DNA of 64,000 bases, taken from positions 23,625,672-23,689,671 of the forward strand of contig NC_135134.1 of the NCBI RefSeq assembly GCF_051014445.1. Direction: 5' to 3'. The position numbers were made by a program, and so were the translations under genes. The notes below the pieces were generated by a model. The model had not been told where the DNA came from. It searched no databases and saw nothing but the letters and a program-made list of their open reading frames with translations. Of the stretch, positions 53,905 to 63,872 are shown piece after piece (the first letter of the stretch is position 1; each line of letters opens with the position of its first letter). This DNA comes from Colletes latitarsis. Taxonomy: Eukaryota; Arthropoda; Insecta; Hymenoptera; Colletidae.

Positions 53905-55380
53905 TCATCCGCCACGCCGAGGCGGCCGCCCGCGACGCCTCGCGACCGGGCGACGACCTCGGGCCACCGCACGAGCGCGAGCTTCAGCGCGCCGCTGAAG
54001 CTCGCGCTCCCTCCCCGCGGCCTCCTTCTGCAACATTACGTTCTCGCAGAAGGAGGCCACGGCCCTCCACTTCTCCTCGCTGCCGAGCATGGCGCGCACC
54101 ACGCCCGGCAGCGAGACATCCCGCCCGACAACGCCGACCAGGACACGGCGCTCCCCCTCCCACGCGGGGCATACCTCCAGGGTATGATCCGCCGTGTCCT
54201 GCTCAGCGTCGCAGTGGCAGCAACGCGCCGTCGGCTCCTTCCCTATCCGGCACAGGTATCTTCCGAAGCTGCCATGCCCGGAAAATACCTGTGCCAGCCG
54301 GTAGGTGAGGCTGCCATGGCCTCTGTCCAGCCACTCCTTCAGGAGCGGCCGAACAGCCCCGACAGTCCGGTGCCCCGCGGTTGGCAGAGCCAGCCGCTCC
54401 TGCCACGCGAGCAACACGGACTGCCGGGCCTGGCGCTTCAAATCGCCCCAAGCAGGTTCCTGCCCGCCCGGGACCGCCCCCACCCCCGCGCGACGGTCGA
54501 CGCGGTGCCGGTACATCACCGCGTGCGACCGCGCGAGCAGGTCCATGGGCGGCATCCCCGCTAGAACCGTCGCCGCCTCATGTGACATGGTCCGATACCC
54601 GCGGACGACCCTGAGCGCCATGCGCCTCTGCACACGACGCAGCATAGTCATGCTGCGCCGGGAGGCAGCCAGGTCGTCCGCCCAGACGGGGGCCCCGTAT
54701 AGGGCCACCGACTGGACCATTGCCACATAGAGGCGACGAACTCGGCCCGCCGGGCCCCCCAGGTTGGGCAGGATCCGGCCCAGAGCCGCAACCATCCTTT
54801 CCAACCGGGGGACCAGGCAGCGGAAATGCTTCTCGAAACGCCAGTGGCTATCGAGGATCAGCCCCAGATACCTGATCTGGGGCTTCACCTCGATGTCAGA
54901 CCCACCCACCCGAATCAGAGGGGGTGGCGGATCCTGCCGAGGTGAATGAAACGCAATCACCTCGGTCTTATGGACCGCCACCGTCATCCCCATCCCCCTG
55001 ATCCGGTCGACGACGCGTTGCGACCCCTCCTCCGCGCGACGCATGGCCCTCCCCCAGTGCGCCCCGACGGCCAGCACCAGTGTGTCATCCGCATAACACA
55101 CCGTGCTGACGCCGTCGGGGAGGCCGGCCCGCAACACCGAGTCGTACGCGATGTTCCACAGGAGTGGCCCGAGGACCGACCCCTGCGGAACACCGCAGTA
55201 CACCTCCCTCCGCATATCACCATCCCGGCCCGGATACTCGATCCACCTGCCGCGGAGATAATCCCCGACGACCGCCCTGAGACAAGGGGGGACTCGATGA
55301 TATTCGAGCCCCCTCCTTATCTCTTCCCAGGGGAGGGTGTTAAAGGCATTGGCAATATCCAAGGATATTGCCAATGCCAC
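53905..55380 (-). pseudogene. ORF2, 3' part: reverse transcriptase palm to C-terminal CCHC (frameshifted from the 5' part)
   Basis: Continues ORF2 in a second frame, 491 codons to a TGA stop. Counting from the first methionine of this frame: RT motif A SLDIANAF with the catalytic Asp at residue 8, motif B GVPQGSVLG at 63-71, motif C YADD at 96-99, the thumb-side YLGLILD at 171-177, and a CCHC zinc motif Cys387-Cys390-His399-Cys404. The tail is Arg/Ala-rich. The methionine is probably internal and not a true start: the preceding RT residues are in the overlapping frame at 55317-57086. The product would copy element RNA at a nicked chromosomal target. All catalytic residues I can check are present, so the frame break is the only visible lesion in this half. 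An assembly or sequencing error in a G-run could also explain the break. Confidence 0.9.
53973..54009. repeat. 17-bp perfect inverted repeat near the end of ORF2
   Basis: Arms 53973-53989 and 53993-54009 are perfect complements around a 3-base loop (CGC). They lie inside the coding sequence for the segment ERELQRRAEARA. In the second element copy the arm has one change (C to T at 63956), which breaks one pair and changes Ala to Thr. Confidence 0.85.
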
Positions 55381-57086
55381 CCTCCCCGGGAGACGGCCGC
55401 CTCCGAGAGGGCCCTCACACGACCTATCGCGTCGATAGTCGATCGGCCCCCCCGGAAACCGAACTGGCAGTCGGCCAGACCGGGATCACCCCGCGACAGG
55501 TGCTCGACGAGGCGGGCAGCAATCACACGCTCGAAGAGCTTGCCCACCTCGTCGAGGAGACAAATGGGCCGGTATGCGGAGGGAGACTCCGCGGGCCGAC
55601 CCTCCTTCCCGAGGAGGACCATCCTCGCCACCTTCCAACTGGGGGGGAATCGCCCGTCCCTCAGGCAGCGGTCGAACAACCGCCTGAGGTCGGCCCCAAG
55701 GACGCCCTGGGTCAAGACCCAAACCCGGCCGGGCACACCATCCGGACCCGGGGCCGTGTTACGAACCCCGAGCCGTCTGATGGCCGCTGCCAGCTCCTCC
55801 TGCGTGACCCCCAGCTCGGCCGTCCACTCCACTGGGACAGCCGCCGCCGCCGGAGGACGCGGTCCCCTCTCCCCAATTGGGAAGAGTGTATTGACCACGT
55901 CCTCCAGCAGCCGGGGGTCAAGACCCTCGGTGACGGGGGGCGCCCACGGGCGGAGCTTATTCAGCACCACCTTATATGGGCGCCCCCATGGATCGTTATC
56001 AAGGGTCTGGAGGAGCTCCTTCCATGCCCGGGTCTTGGCCCGTTTGATGGCGACCTGCAGAGCAACCCGCGCCACGCGGTATGCTCCATACAGGTCATCA
56101 GCTGCCCTCGCTCGCGCCACGCCGTCGCCTGTACGTTGACGACGGCGCGCGCGGGTGTACTGGCGTCGGGCGCGGACAGTCGCGACTCGCAACTCCGCGA
56201 TCGCGTCCGACCACCAGTACACCGCCCGGCGAGGAGAAGCCCGCCCGACCCGAGGCATCGCCGCGTCGCAAATACCCGCGACCAATGCTCCGAGCCGGGC
56301 GACCTCCTCCTCTATGCTCGGCAACTCGGCCGCTCCCTGCGGCCAAGTTGCAGCGAGGGCAGCTGCCATCAGGGCGTCCTTGTCCAGGCGCCGAAGCGCC
56401 CAGCGGCGTGGTGGGGTGCCACGCAGGCGGCCGTGTCGGGATGCACTCGCGGCGGCAGAGACCTCCATCCGGATGTACCGGTGATCGGAGAGTGTCTCTG
56501 CCCCCGCGACCACGTGCCAACCCGACACCATGCGCACGGCGTTGGGGGTCGCGAATCCAACATCCACGATGGACCCCCCATATCGCCGTACGCATGTGTG
56601 CTCCGACCCCCGGTTCAATACCCGGAGGTCGAGCCCCGCCGCCCAATCGCCCAGGATCCCGCCGCGAACGGAGGTCCTGGGGGATCCCCAAGCCACCGAC
56701 TTGGCATTAAAATCCCCCAGGACCAGCACCGGCCGGGCCGCGTAGCGCTGCACGCATGCCGCGACCTCGGCCAAGTACAGCTCGAACGCAGCGTGACCGC
56801 TACGGGGCGAAATGTAGCACCCCACCACAGCGACTCCCCCCCAGTCCACGGCGACGAATCCCCGACCGCGCTCCAACAAGGAGAACGGTGGGGACCCGTC
56901 GCCCCCTCCCCATACCGTCGCCACCAAGCCGTCCGCGTCGCCCACCCAATGAGGGTGATCAGGGACGCGGTACGGCTCGGCGGCGACCGCCAGGCCAACC
57001 CCCCACTCCGCGAGGACTTGGGACATCAAGTCCTGTGCCGCGCGGCAGTGGTTGAGGTTGGCCTGGAGGAGGAGGCGGGGCGGCAT
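55317..57086 (-). pseudogene. ORF2, 5' part: APE-type endonuclease and N-terminal reverse transcriptase
   Basis: 589 codons from ATG at 57086. The endonuclease domain (about residues 1-210) shows QANLNHC with Asn10/Asn12, AEPY with Glu37, YISPRSG at 91-97, GDFN at 124-127, the Asp175 region GGSIVDVGFAT, and SDHRYI at 200-205. These are the residues that nick the target in this family. After a linker, RT begins near APGPDG (445-450), followed by YRPICLL (505-511) and FGFRGGRST (542-550). From residue 570 (codon 55379-55377) the frame is wrong and the last 20 residues are nonsense. The correct RT continuation is in the frame ending at 53905. Together the two frames would span 3,182 nt, about 1,060 residues, normal for an R1-type ORF2. 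The start overlaps the ORF1 stop by one base. Confidence 0.9.
55330..55387. repeat. Composite inverted repeat spanning the ORF2 frameshift
   Basis: Inner arms 55345-55360 and 55363-55378 are a perfect 16-bp inverted repeat with a 2-base AA loop. Outer arms 55330-55338 and 55379-55387 add 9 perfect pairs, leaving six unpaired bases (55339-55344) on one side. The inner arms encode RT motif A. The one-base frame loss maps to the G-run in the outer arm at 55380-55387. Confidence 0.85.
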
Positions 57087-57088
57087 TA
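57084..57088 (-). promoter_or_regulatory. TAATG stop/start overlap between ORF1 and ORF2
   Basis: On the minus strand the ORF1 stop TAA (57088-57086) shares its last A with the ORF2 ATG (57086-57084). The telomere-targeted SART1 element of silkworm, in the same clade, uses a UAAUG junction for coupled termination and reinitiation of ORF2. The same arrangement here suggests the same mechanism, by analogy only. Confidence 0.8.
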
Positions 57089-57409
57089 ATTAATGGCCGC
57101 GCCAGCCTCCTCCCGGCCGTCCGTCCCCGTAGCACCGTCCACCTCCATGGAGGACGATGCCACCGCCCTCGGCACCGGAGCCGGTGCAGCCCGCCTCTTC
57201 CTCTCCTTCCGGGAGGGGGGGGGGGAGCACTTCTTGCTCCCCACCCTGTGATCGGCTGGCCTCCCCATGTCCGCACACAGCGGGCAGTGGGGGGCCGCCG
57301 AGCACTGGCTCGCACGGTGCTCTTTGGCACCGCAGCGGTAACACTGACCGCTGCGGTCCACCGGCGAGGTGCACCACTGCCTCACGTGCCCCAATTCGAG
57401 GCAGCGGTG
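57086..57409 (-). pseudogene. ORF1 remnant: C-terminal zinc-knuckle region of the gag-like protein
   Basis: The last 107 residues of ORF1, ending in AAIN and a TAA stop. Numbering from the first element-encoded residue (His, codon 57409-57407): a truncated knuckle with Cys3-His8-Cys13 (its first Cys is lost at the insertion edge), a complete CX2CX4HX4C at Cys23-Cys26-His31-Cys36, and a third with Cys42-Cys45-His54-Cys61. A Pro- and Lys/Arg-rich tail follows (PPPSRKERKRR). Such knuckles bind the element RNA in R1-clade ORF1 proteins. The open frame extends 48 codons upstream into satellite DNA up to 57553, but that part is accidental. No promoter or ORF1 start remains. Confidence 0.88.
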
Positions 57410-57410
57410 A

Positions 57411-57426
57411 ATCAGACACATACTTT
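57411..57426. repeat. Target-site duplication, right copy
   Basis: ATCAGACACATACTTT directly follows the truncated 5' end of the element (GCAGCGGTGA) and runs into normal satellite sequence CGCATTCTTCACATAC. It is identical to 53352-53367. Confidence 0.92.
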
Positions 57427-60400
57427 CGCATTCTTCACATACTAGTTGAACGGATCCTGGGTTTTTTCTGGTTTGGATCACGTAGTAATGTGGTACCACA
57501 CTGAAACAGTCGATTAAACCTGGTCTTGATAAATATTTTAGAGGATAACGCATGTTAGGTCTGGGTTAGGTCTAGGATTTGCCCTTATCAGGATCATAAT
57601 TTCGCATATTTCTCATACTTCATGGCTAGATCCTGGGGTTTTTCTGGATTGGATCACGTAGTAATGTGGTACCACACTGAAACAGTCCATTAAACCTGGT
57701 TTCGAAGAATATTTTAGAGGATAACGCATGTTATGTCTAGGTTAGGCCTGGGATTTTCCCTCATCAGACACATACTTTCGCATTCTTCACATACTAGTTG
57801 AACAGATCCCTGGCTTTTTCTGGTTTGGATCACGTAGTAATGTGGTACCACACTGAAACTGTCGATTAAACCTGGCTTCGATGAATATTTTAGAGAATAA
57901 CTCTTGTTATGTCTAGGTTAGGCCTGGGATTTTCCCTCATCAGATACATACTTTCGCATTTTTCACATACTTGTTAAACAGATCCCAGGCTTTTTCTGGT
58001 TTGGATCACGTAGTAATGTGGTACCACACTGAAACAGTCCATTAAACCTGGTTTCGATCAATATTTTACAGAATAACGCATGTTAGGTCTTGCTCAGGTC
58101 TGGGATTTGCTCTCATCAGGCTCGTACTTTCGCATATTTCTCATAGTTGATGGCCAGATTCTGGGCTTTTTCTGGTTTGGATCACGTAGTAATGTGGTAC
58201 CACACTGAAACAGTCGATCAAAAAGGGTTTCGGTCAATATTTTAGATGATAACGCAAGTTATGTCTGGGATAGGTCTGGGATTTGCCCTCGTCAGGCTCA
58301 TACTTTCGCATTCTTCACATACTAGCTGTACAGATCCTGGGTTTTATTCTGGTTTGCATCACGTAGTAATGTGGTACCACAATGAAACAGTCGATTAAAC
58401 CTGGTTTCGAAGAATATTTTAGAGGATAACGCATGTTATGTCTAGGTTAGGCCTGGGATTTTCCCTCATCAGACACATACTTTCGCATTCTTCACATACT
58501 AGTTGAACAGATCCCTGGCTTTTTCTGGTTTGGATCACGTAGTAATGTGGTACCACACTGAAACTGTCCATTAAACCTGGTTTCGATCAATATTTTAGAG
58601 GATAACGCATGCTATGTCTAGGTTAGGCCTGGGATCTTCCCTCATCAGACACATACTTTCGCATTCTTCACACACTTGTTGAACGGATCCTGGGTTTTTT
58701 CTGGATTGGATCACGTAGCAATGTGGTACCACACTGAAACAGTCGATTAAACCTGGTCTTGATAAATATTTTAGAGAATAACTCATGTTAGGTCTAGGAT
58801 AGGTCTGGGATTTGCTCTCATCAGGCTCGTACTTTCGCATATTTCTCTTACTTGATGGCCAGACTCTGGGCTTTTTCTGGTTTGGATCACGTAGTAATGT
58901 GGTACCACACTGAAACAGTCGATCTAAAAGGGTTTCGGTCAATATTTTAGATGATAACGCAAGTTATGTCTGGGATAGGTCTGGGATTTGCCCTCGTCAG
59001 GCTCATACTTTCGCATTCTTCACATACTAGCTGTACAGATCCTGGGATTTATTCTGGTTTGCATCACGTAGTAATGTGGTACCACAATGAAACAGTCGAT
59101 TAAACCTGGTTTCGAAGAATATTTTAGAGGATAACGCATGTTATGTCTAGGTTAGGCCTGGGATTTTCCCTCATCAGACACATACTTTCGCATTCTTCAC
59201 ATACTAGTTGAACAGATCCCTGGCTTTTTCTGGTTTGGATCACGTAGTAATGTGGTACCACACTGAAACTGTCCATTAAACCTGGTTTCGATCAATATTT
59301 TACAGAATATCGCATGTTAGATCTTGGTTAGGTCTGGGATTTGCTCTCATCAGGCTCGTACTTTCGCATATTTCTCATAGTTGATGACCAGATTCTGGTC
59401 TTTTTCTGGTTTGGATCACGTAGTAATGTGGTACCACACCGAAACAGTTGATTAAACCTGGTTTCGATCAATAATTTTGAGGGTAACGCATGTTAGGTCT
59501 AGGTTAGGCCTGGGATTTTCCCTCATCAGACTCATAATTTCGCATTCTTCACATACATGTAGAACGGATCCTGGGTTTTTTCTGGTTTGGATCACGTAGT
59601 AATGGGGTACCACACTGAAAAGGTCCATTAAACCTGGCTTCGATGAATATTTTAGAGAATAACTCATGTTAGGTCTAGGTTAGGTCCGGGATTTGCCCTC
59701 ATCAGGGTCATATTTTCGCATTTTTCACATACTTGTTGCACAGATCCCCGGCTTTTTCTGGTTTGGATCACGTAGTAATGTGGTACCACACTGAAACAAT
59801 TCATTAAACCTGGTTTCGATCAATATTTTAGAGGATAACGCATGTTATGTCTGGGATAGGTCTGGGATTTGCCCTCATCAGGGCCATATTTTCGCATTGT
59901 TCACATACATGTTGAACAGATCCCTGGCTTCTTCTGCTTTGGATTACGTAGTAATGTGGTACCACACTGAAACAGTCCATTAAATCTGGTTTCGACCAAT
60001 ATTTTAGAGGACAACGCATGTTAGGTCTGGGACATGTCTGGGATTTGCCCTCATCTGGGTCATACTTTCGCATTTTTCACATACTTGTTGAACAGATCCC
60101 TGGCTTATTCTTGTTTGGATCATGTACTAATGTGGTACCACACTGAAACAGTCCATTAAATCTGGTCTTGATAAATATTTTAGAGGATAACGCATGTTAG
60201 GTCTGGGTTAGGTCTAGGATTTGCCCTCAGCAGGCTCATACTTTCGCATATTTCTCATACTTGATGGCCAGATCCTGGGCTTTTTCTGGATTGGATCACG
60301 TAGTAATGTGGTACCACACTGAAACAATCCATTAAACCTGGTTTCGATCAATATTTTAGAGGATAACGCAAGTTATGTCTGGGATAGGTCTGGGATTTGC

Positions 60401-63333
60401 CCTCGTCAGGCTCATACTTTCGCATTCTTCACATACTAGTTGTACAGATCCTGGGTTTTATTCTGGTTTGGATCTCGTAGTAATGTGGTACCACACTGAA
60501 CAGTCCATTAAATCTGGTCTTGATAAATATTTTAGAGGATAACGCATGTTAGGTCTGGGTTAGGTCTAGGATTTGCCCTCAGCAGGCTCATACTTTCGCA
60601 TATTTCTCATACTTGATGGCCCGATCCTGGGCTTTTTCTGGATTGGATCACGTAGTAATGTGGTACCACACTGAAAAAGTCCATTAAACCTGGTTTCGAT
60701 CAATATTTTAGAGGATAACGCATGTTATGTCTGGGATTTGTCTGGGAGTTGTCCCCATCAGGCTCATAGTTTCGCGTTTTTCACATACTTGTTGAACAGT
60801 TTCTGGCCTTTTTCTGGATTGGATCGCGTAGTAATGTGGTACCACACTGAAACAGTCCATTAAACCTGGTTTCGATCAATAATTTTGAGGGTAACGCAAG
60901 TTAGGTCTAGATTAGGCCTAGGATTTTCCCTCATCAGACACATAATTTCGCATTCTTCACATACATGTAGAACGGGTCCTGGGTTTTTTCTGGTTTGGAC
61001 ACGTAGTAATGTGGTACCACACTGAAACCGTCCATTAAACCTGGTTTCGATCAATATTTTAGAGGATAACGCATGTTATGTCTGGGATTTGTCTGGGAGT
61101 TGCCCCCATCAGGCTCATAGTTTCGCGTTTTTCACATACTTGTTGAACAGTTTCTGGCCTTTTTCTGGATTGGATCCCGTAGTAATGTGGTACCACACTG
61201 AAACAGTCCATTAAACCTGGTTTCGATCAATATTTTAGAGGATAACGCATGTTATGTCTAGGTTGGGCCTGGGATTTGCCCTCATCAGACACATACTTTC
61301 GCATTCTCCACATACTTGTTGAACAGATCCTGGGTTTTTTCTGGTTTGGATCACGTAGTAATGTGGTACCACACTGAAACATTCAATTAAATCTGGTCTT
61401 GTTAAATATTTTGAAGGATAACGCATGTTAGGTCTGGGTTAGGTCTAGGATTTGCCCTCAGCGGGCTCATACTTTCGCATATTTCTCATACTTGATGGCT
61501 AGAACCTGGGCTTTTTCTGGATTAGATCACGTAGTAATGTGGTATCACACTGAAACATTCAATTAAACGTAGTTTCGATGAATATTTTAGAGGATAACGC
61601 ATGTTAGGTCTAGATTAGGCCTGGGATTTGCCCTTATCAGGGTCATACTTTCGCGTTTTTCACATACTTGTTGAACAGATCCCTGGCTTATTCTGGTTTG
61701 GATCATGTAGTAATGTGGTACCACACTGAAACAGTTCAATAAACCTGGTTTCGATCAGTATTTTAGAGGATAACGCATGTTATGTCCGGGATAGGTCTGG
61801 GATTTGCCCTCATCAGGCTCATAGTTTCGCGTTTTTCACATACTTGTTGAACAGATTCTGGCCTTTTTCTGGATTGGATTCCGTAGTAATGTGGTACCAC
61901 ACTGAAACAGTCCATTAAACCTGGCTTCGATGAATATTTTAGAGGATAACGCATGTTACGTCTAGGTTAGACCTGGGATTTGCCCTCATCAGGGCCATAT
62001 TTTCGCATTGTACACATACTTGTTGAACAGATCCCTGGCTTCTTCTGGTTTGGATTACGTAGTAATGTGGTACCACACTGAAACAGTCCATTAAATCTGG
62101 TTTCGATCAATATTTTAGAGGACAACGCATGTTAGGTCTGGGACTTGTCTGGGATTTGCCCTCATCTGGGTCATACTTTCGCATTTTTAACATACTTGTT
62201 GAACAGATCCCCGGTTTTTCTGGTTTGGATCACGTAGTAATGTGGTACCACACTGAAACAGTCCATTAAACCTAGTTTCGATCAATAGTTTAGAGGATAA
62301 CGCATGTTAGGTTTAGATTAGGCCTGGGATTTGCCCTCATCAGGGTCATACTTTCGCGTTTTTCACATACTTGTTGAACAGTTTCTGGCCTTTTTCTGGA
62401 TTGGATCCCGTAGTAATGTGGTACCACACTGAAACAGTCCATTAAACCTGGTTTCGATCAATATTTTAGAGGATAACGCAAGTAATGTCTGGGATAGGTC
62501 TGGGATTTGCCTTCATCAGGCTCATAGCTTCGCATGCACCACATACTTGTTGAACAGATCCTGGGTTTTTTCTGGTATGGATCACGTAGTAATGTGGTAC
62601 CACACTGAAACATTCAATTAAATCTGGTCGTGATAAATATATTGGAGGTTAACGCATGTTAGGTCTGGGTTAGGTCTGGGATTTGCCCTCAGCGGGCTCA
62701 TACTTTCGCATATTTCTCATACTTGATGGCTAGAACCTGGGCTTTTTCTGGATTGGATCACGTAGTAATGTGTTATCACACTGAAACGTTCAATTAAACC
62801 TAGTTTCGATGAATATTTTAGAGGATAACGCATGTTATGTCTAGGTTAGACCTGGGATTTGCCCACATCAGGGCCATATTTTCGCATTATTCACATACTT
62901 GTTGAACAGATCCCTGGCTTCTTCTGGTTTGGATCACATAGTAATGTGTTACCACACTGAAACAGTCCATTAAACCTAGTTTCGATCAATATTTTAGAGG
63001 ATATCGCATGTTAGGTCTAGGTTAGGCCTGGGATTTGCCCTCGTCAGGCTCATACTTTCGCATTTTTCACATACCTGTTGAACAGATCCCTGGCTTTTTC
63101 TGGTTTGGATCACGTAGTAATGTGGTACCACACTGAAACAGTCCATTAAACCTGGTTTCGATCAATATTTTAGAGGATAACGCATGTTATGTCTGAGATA
63201 GGTCTGGGATTTGCCCTCATCAGGCACATAGTTACGCGTTTTTCACATACTTGTTGAACAGATTCTGGGTTTTTTCTGGTTTGGATCACGTAGTAATGTG
63301 GTACCACACTGAAACATTCAACTAAATCTGGTC
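57427..63333. repeat. Satellite array, A-type monomers, right of the retrotransposon
   Basis: Resumes the interrupted monomer. It matches 40739-43794 at +16,688 bp until about 60480, then continues as A-type monomers to 63333 with no left-side counterpart. Markers are GATAACGCATGTTATGTC, CATACTTGTTGAACAG and CAGTCCATTAAACCTGG. No gene is seen. Confidence 0.93.
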
Positions 63334-63356
63334 TTTTTTTTTTTTTTTTTTTTTTT
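63334..63356 (-). other. Poly(A) tail of the second retrotransposon copy
   Basis: Uninterrupted run of 23 T on the plus strand. The preceding bases CTGGTC come from the satellite. The first one or two T's could be target-derived, because nearby monomers read TCTTGATAAAT. Confidence 0.9.
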
Positions 63357-63872
63357 GTCGTGGGGAAAATCTTCGAAAGACTCCCTCCCACCTCCTTGGG
63401 GAGAGGTGGGAGGGGTGTGTGGGATTCCCCGCGCCCGTACAACGACAGGCGCGGGACCTACCCACTAAAAACCCCACGGTGACCCTTCGGCACGCTTTGG
63501 GAGGATACCGGGAATCGCTCGAAGCATTCTTCCGGTATCCTCCCCGTGCCCGCGCTTTCGCGCCCATCCCCCGGGGGGACAATCGGTCCCCCCAGTAGAC
63601 ACACTGCCTCATAGCGGCGGGACGGGGCCACTCCATCCCGCCGCTATCCGTCCCGGGGCCGCGTTTAGTGGCGGCTGCGAACCCCAACTCGCAACCGCCC
63701 GCGACCCCGTTTCCACCCCTCGGCGGCCGGGCGTTCATGGCCGCACCAGACCGCCGAGGGTGCCTCCCCTTGCGTCGGACCGGTAGGGGGAGGCACTCCT
63801 ACCCCCAACCGTTCCGACCCGGCGCCGCCTGGCGGGAGGAGGGTCCCCTCAGGACCCCCCTCCCAGCCTAGG
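63357..63872 (-). other. 3' UTR of the second retrotransposon copy
   Basis: Equivalent to 53390-53904. The hairpin next to the tail is preserved: its only difference, C to A, falls in the loop. The second hairpin is longer here, because a T-to-G difference lets GGGAGGATACCGG pair fully with CCGGTATCCTCCC over 13 bp. One pair of a GGACCGGT/ACCGGTCC repeat is lost by a G-to-T change. Confidence 0.75.

Larger units (their letters stand above)
53368..57410 (-). mobile_element. 5'-truncated non-LTR (LINE) retrotransposon, probably R1 clade
   Basis: A GC-rich 4,043-bp insertion in an AT-rich satellite, on the minus strand. Order from its 5' side: ORF1 remnant with CCHC knuckles, ORF2 with APE-type endonuclease and reverse transcriptase, C-terminal CCHC, structured 3' UTR, poly(A). 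It has no LTRs and is flanked by a 16-bp target-site duplication. The arrangement of endonuclease, RT and CCHC without an obvious RNase H, plus the gag knuckles, fits the R1 clade (R1, TRAS, SART, Waldo relatives). The clade is assigned by recognition of motifs and was not tested by phylogeny. The 5' UTR and most of ORF1 are missing, and ORF2 has a frameshift, so this copy is probably dead. A second copy lies at 63334 in the same orientation. Confidence 0.93.
48190..60480. repeat. Large segmental duplication, right copy, carrying the retrotransposon
   Basis: Matches 35508-43794 monomer by monomer, with scattered single-base differences, once the 4,043-bp element and one 16-bp target copy are removed. 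It ends near 60480: the left copy changes to C-type sequence at the matching point, while this copy stays A-type. Confidence 0.85.

Noticed and set aside
53331..53972. Small open frames over the 3' UTR on both strands (110, 90, 91 and 67 codons)
   Set aside because: Low-complexity Gly/Pro/Arg products in a structured GC-rich UTR, some running through the poly(A). No motif is seen and the frames are not conserved around the one-base indel between copies.
54378..55380. RNase H domain in ORF2
   Set aside because: I see no convincing acidic RNase H motif series between the RT and the C-terminal CCHC, consistent with the R1 clade; a profile search would settle it.
55360..55380. Programmed ribosomal frameshift joining the two halves of ORF2
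   Set aside because: R1-clade ORF2 is normally one uninterrupted frame, the break falls within RT just before motif A, and no slippery heptamer is evident. A one-base deletion in a G-run is simpler.
55368..57089. 573-codon plus-strand open frame and a 397-codon one at 54946-56139
   Set aside because: Both are antisense to ORF2 in GC-rich DNA, where stop codons are rare. They lack domains, while the minus strand shows the endonuclease and RT motifs.
57410..57553. Upstream extension of the ORF1 frame with an ATG at 57553
   Set aside because: The first 48 codons translate satellite DNA. The junction with the element is at 57410/57411, so the start is accidental.
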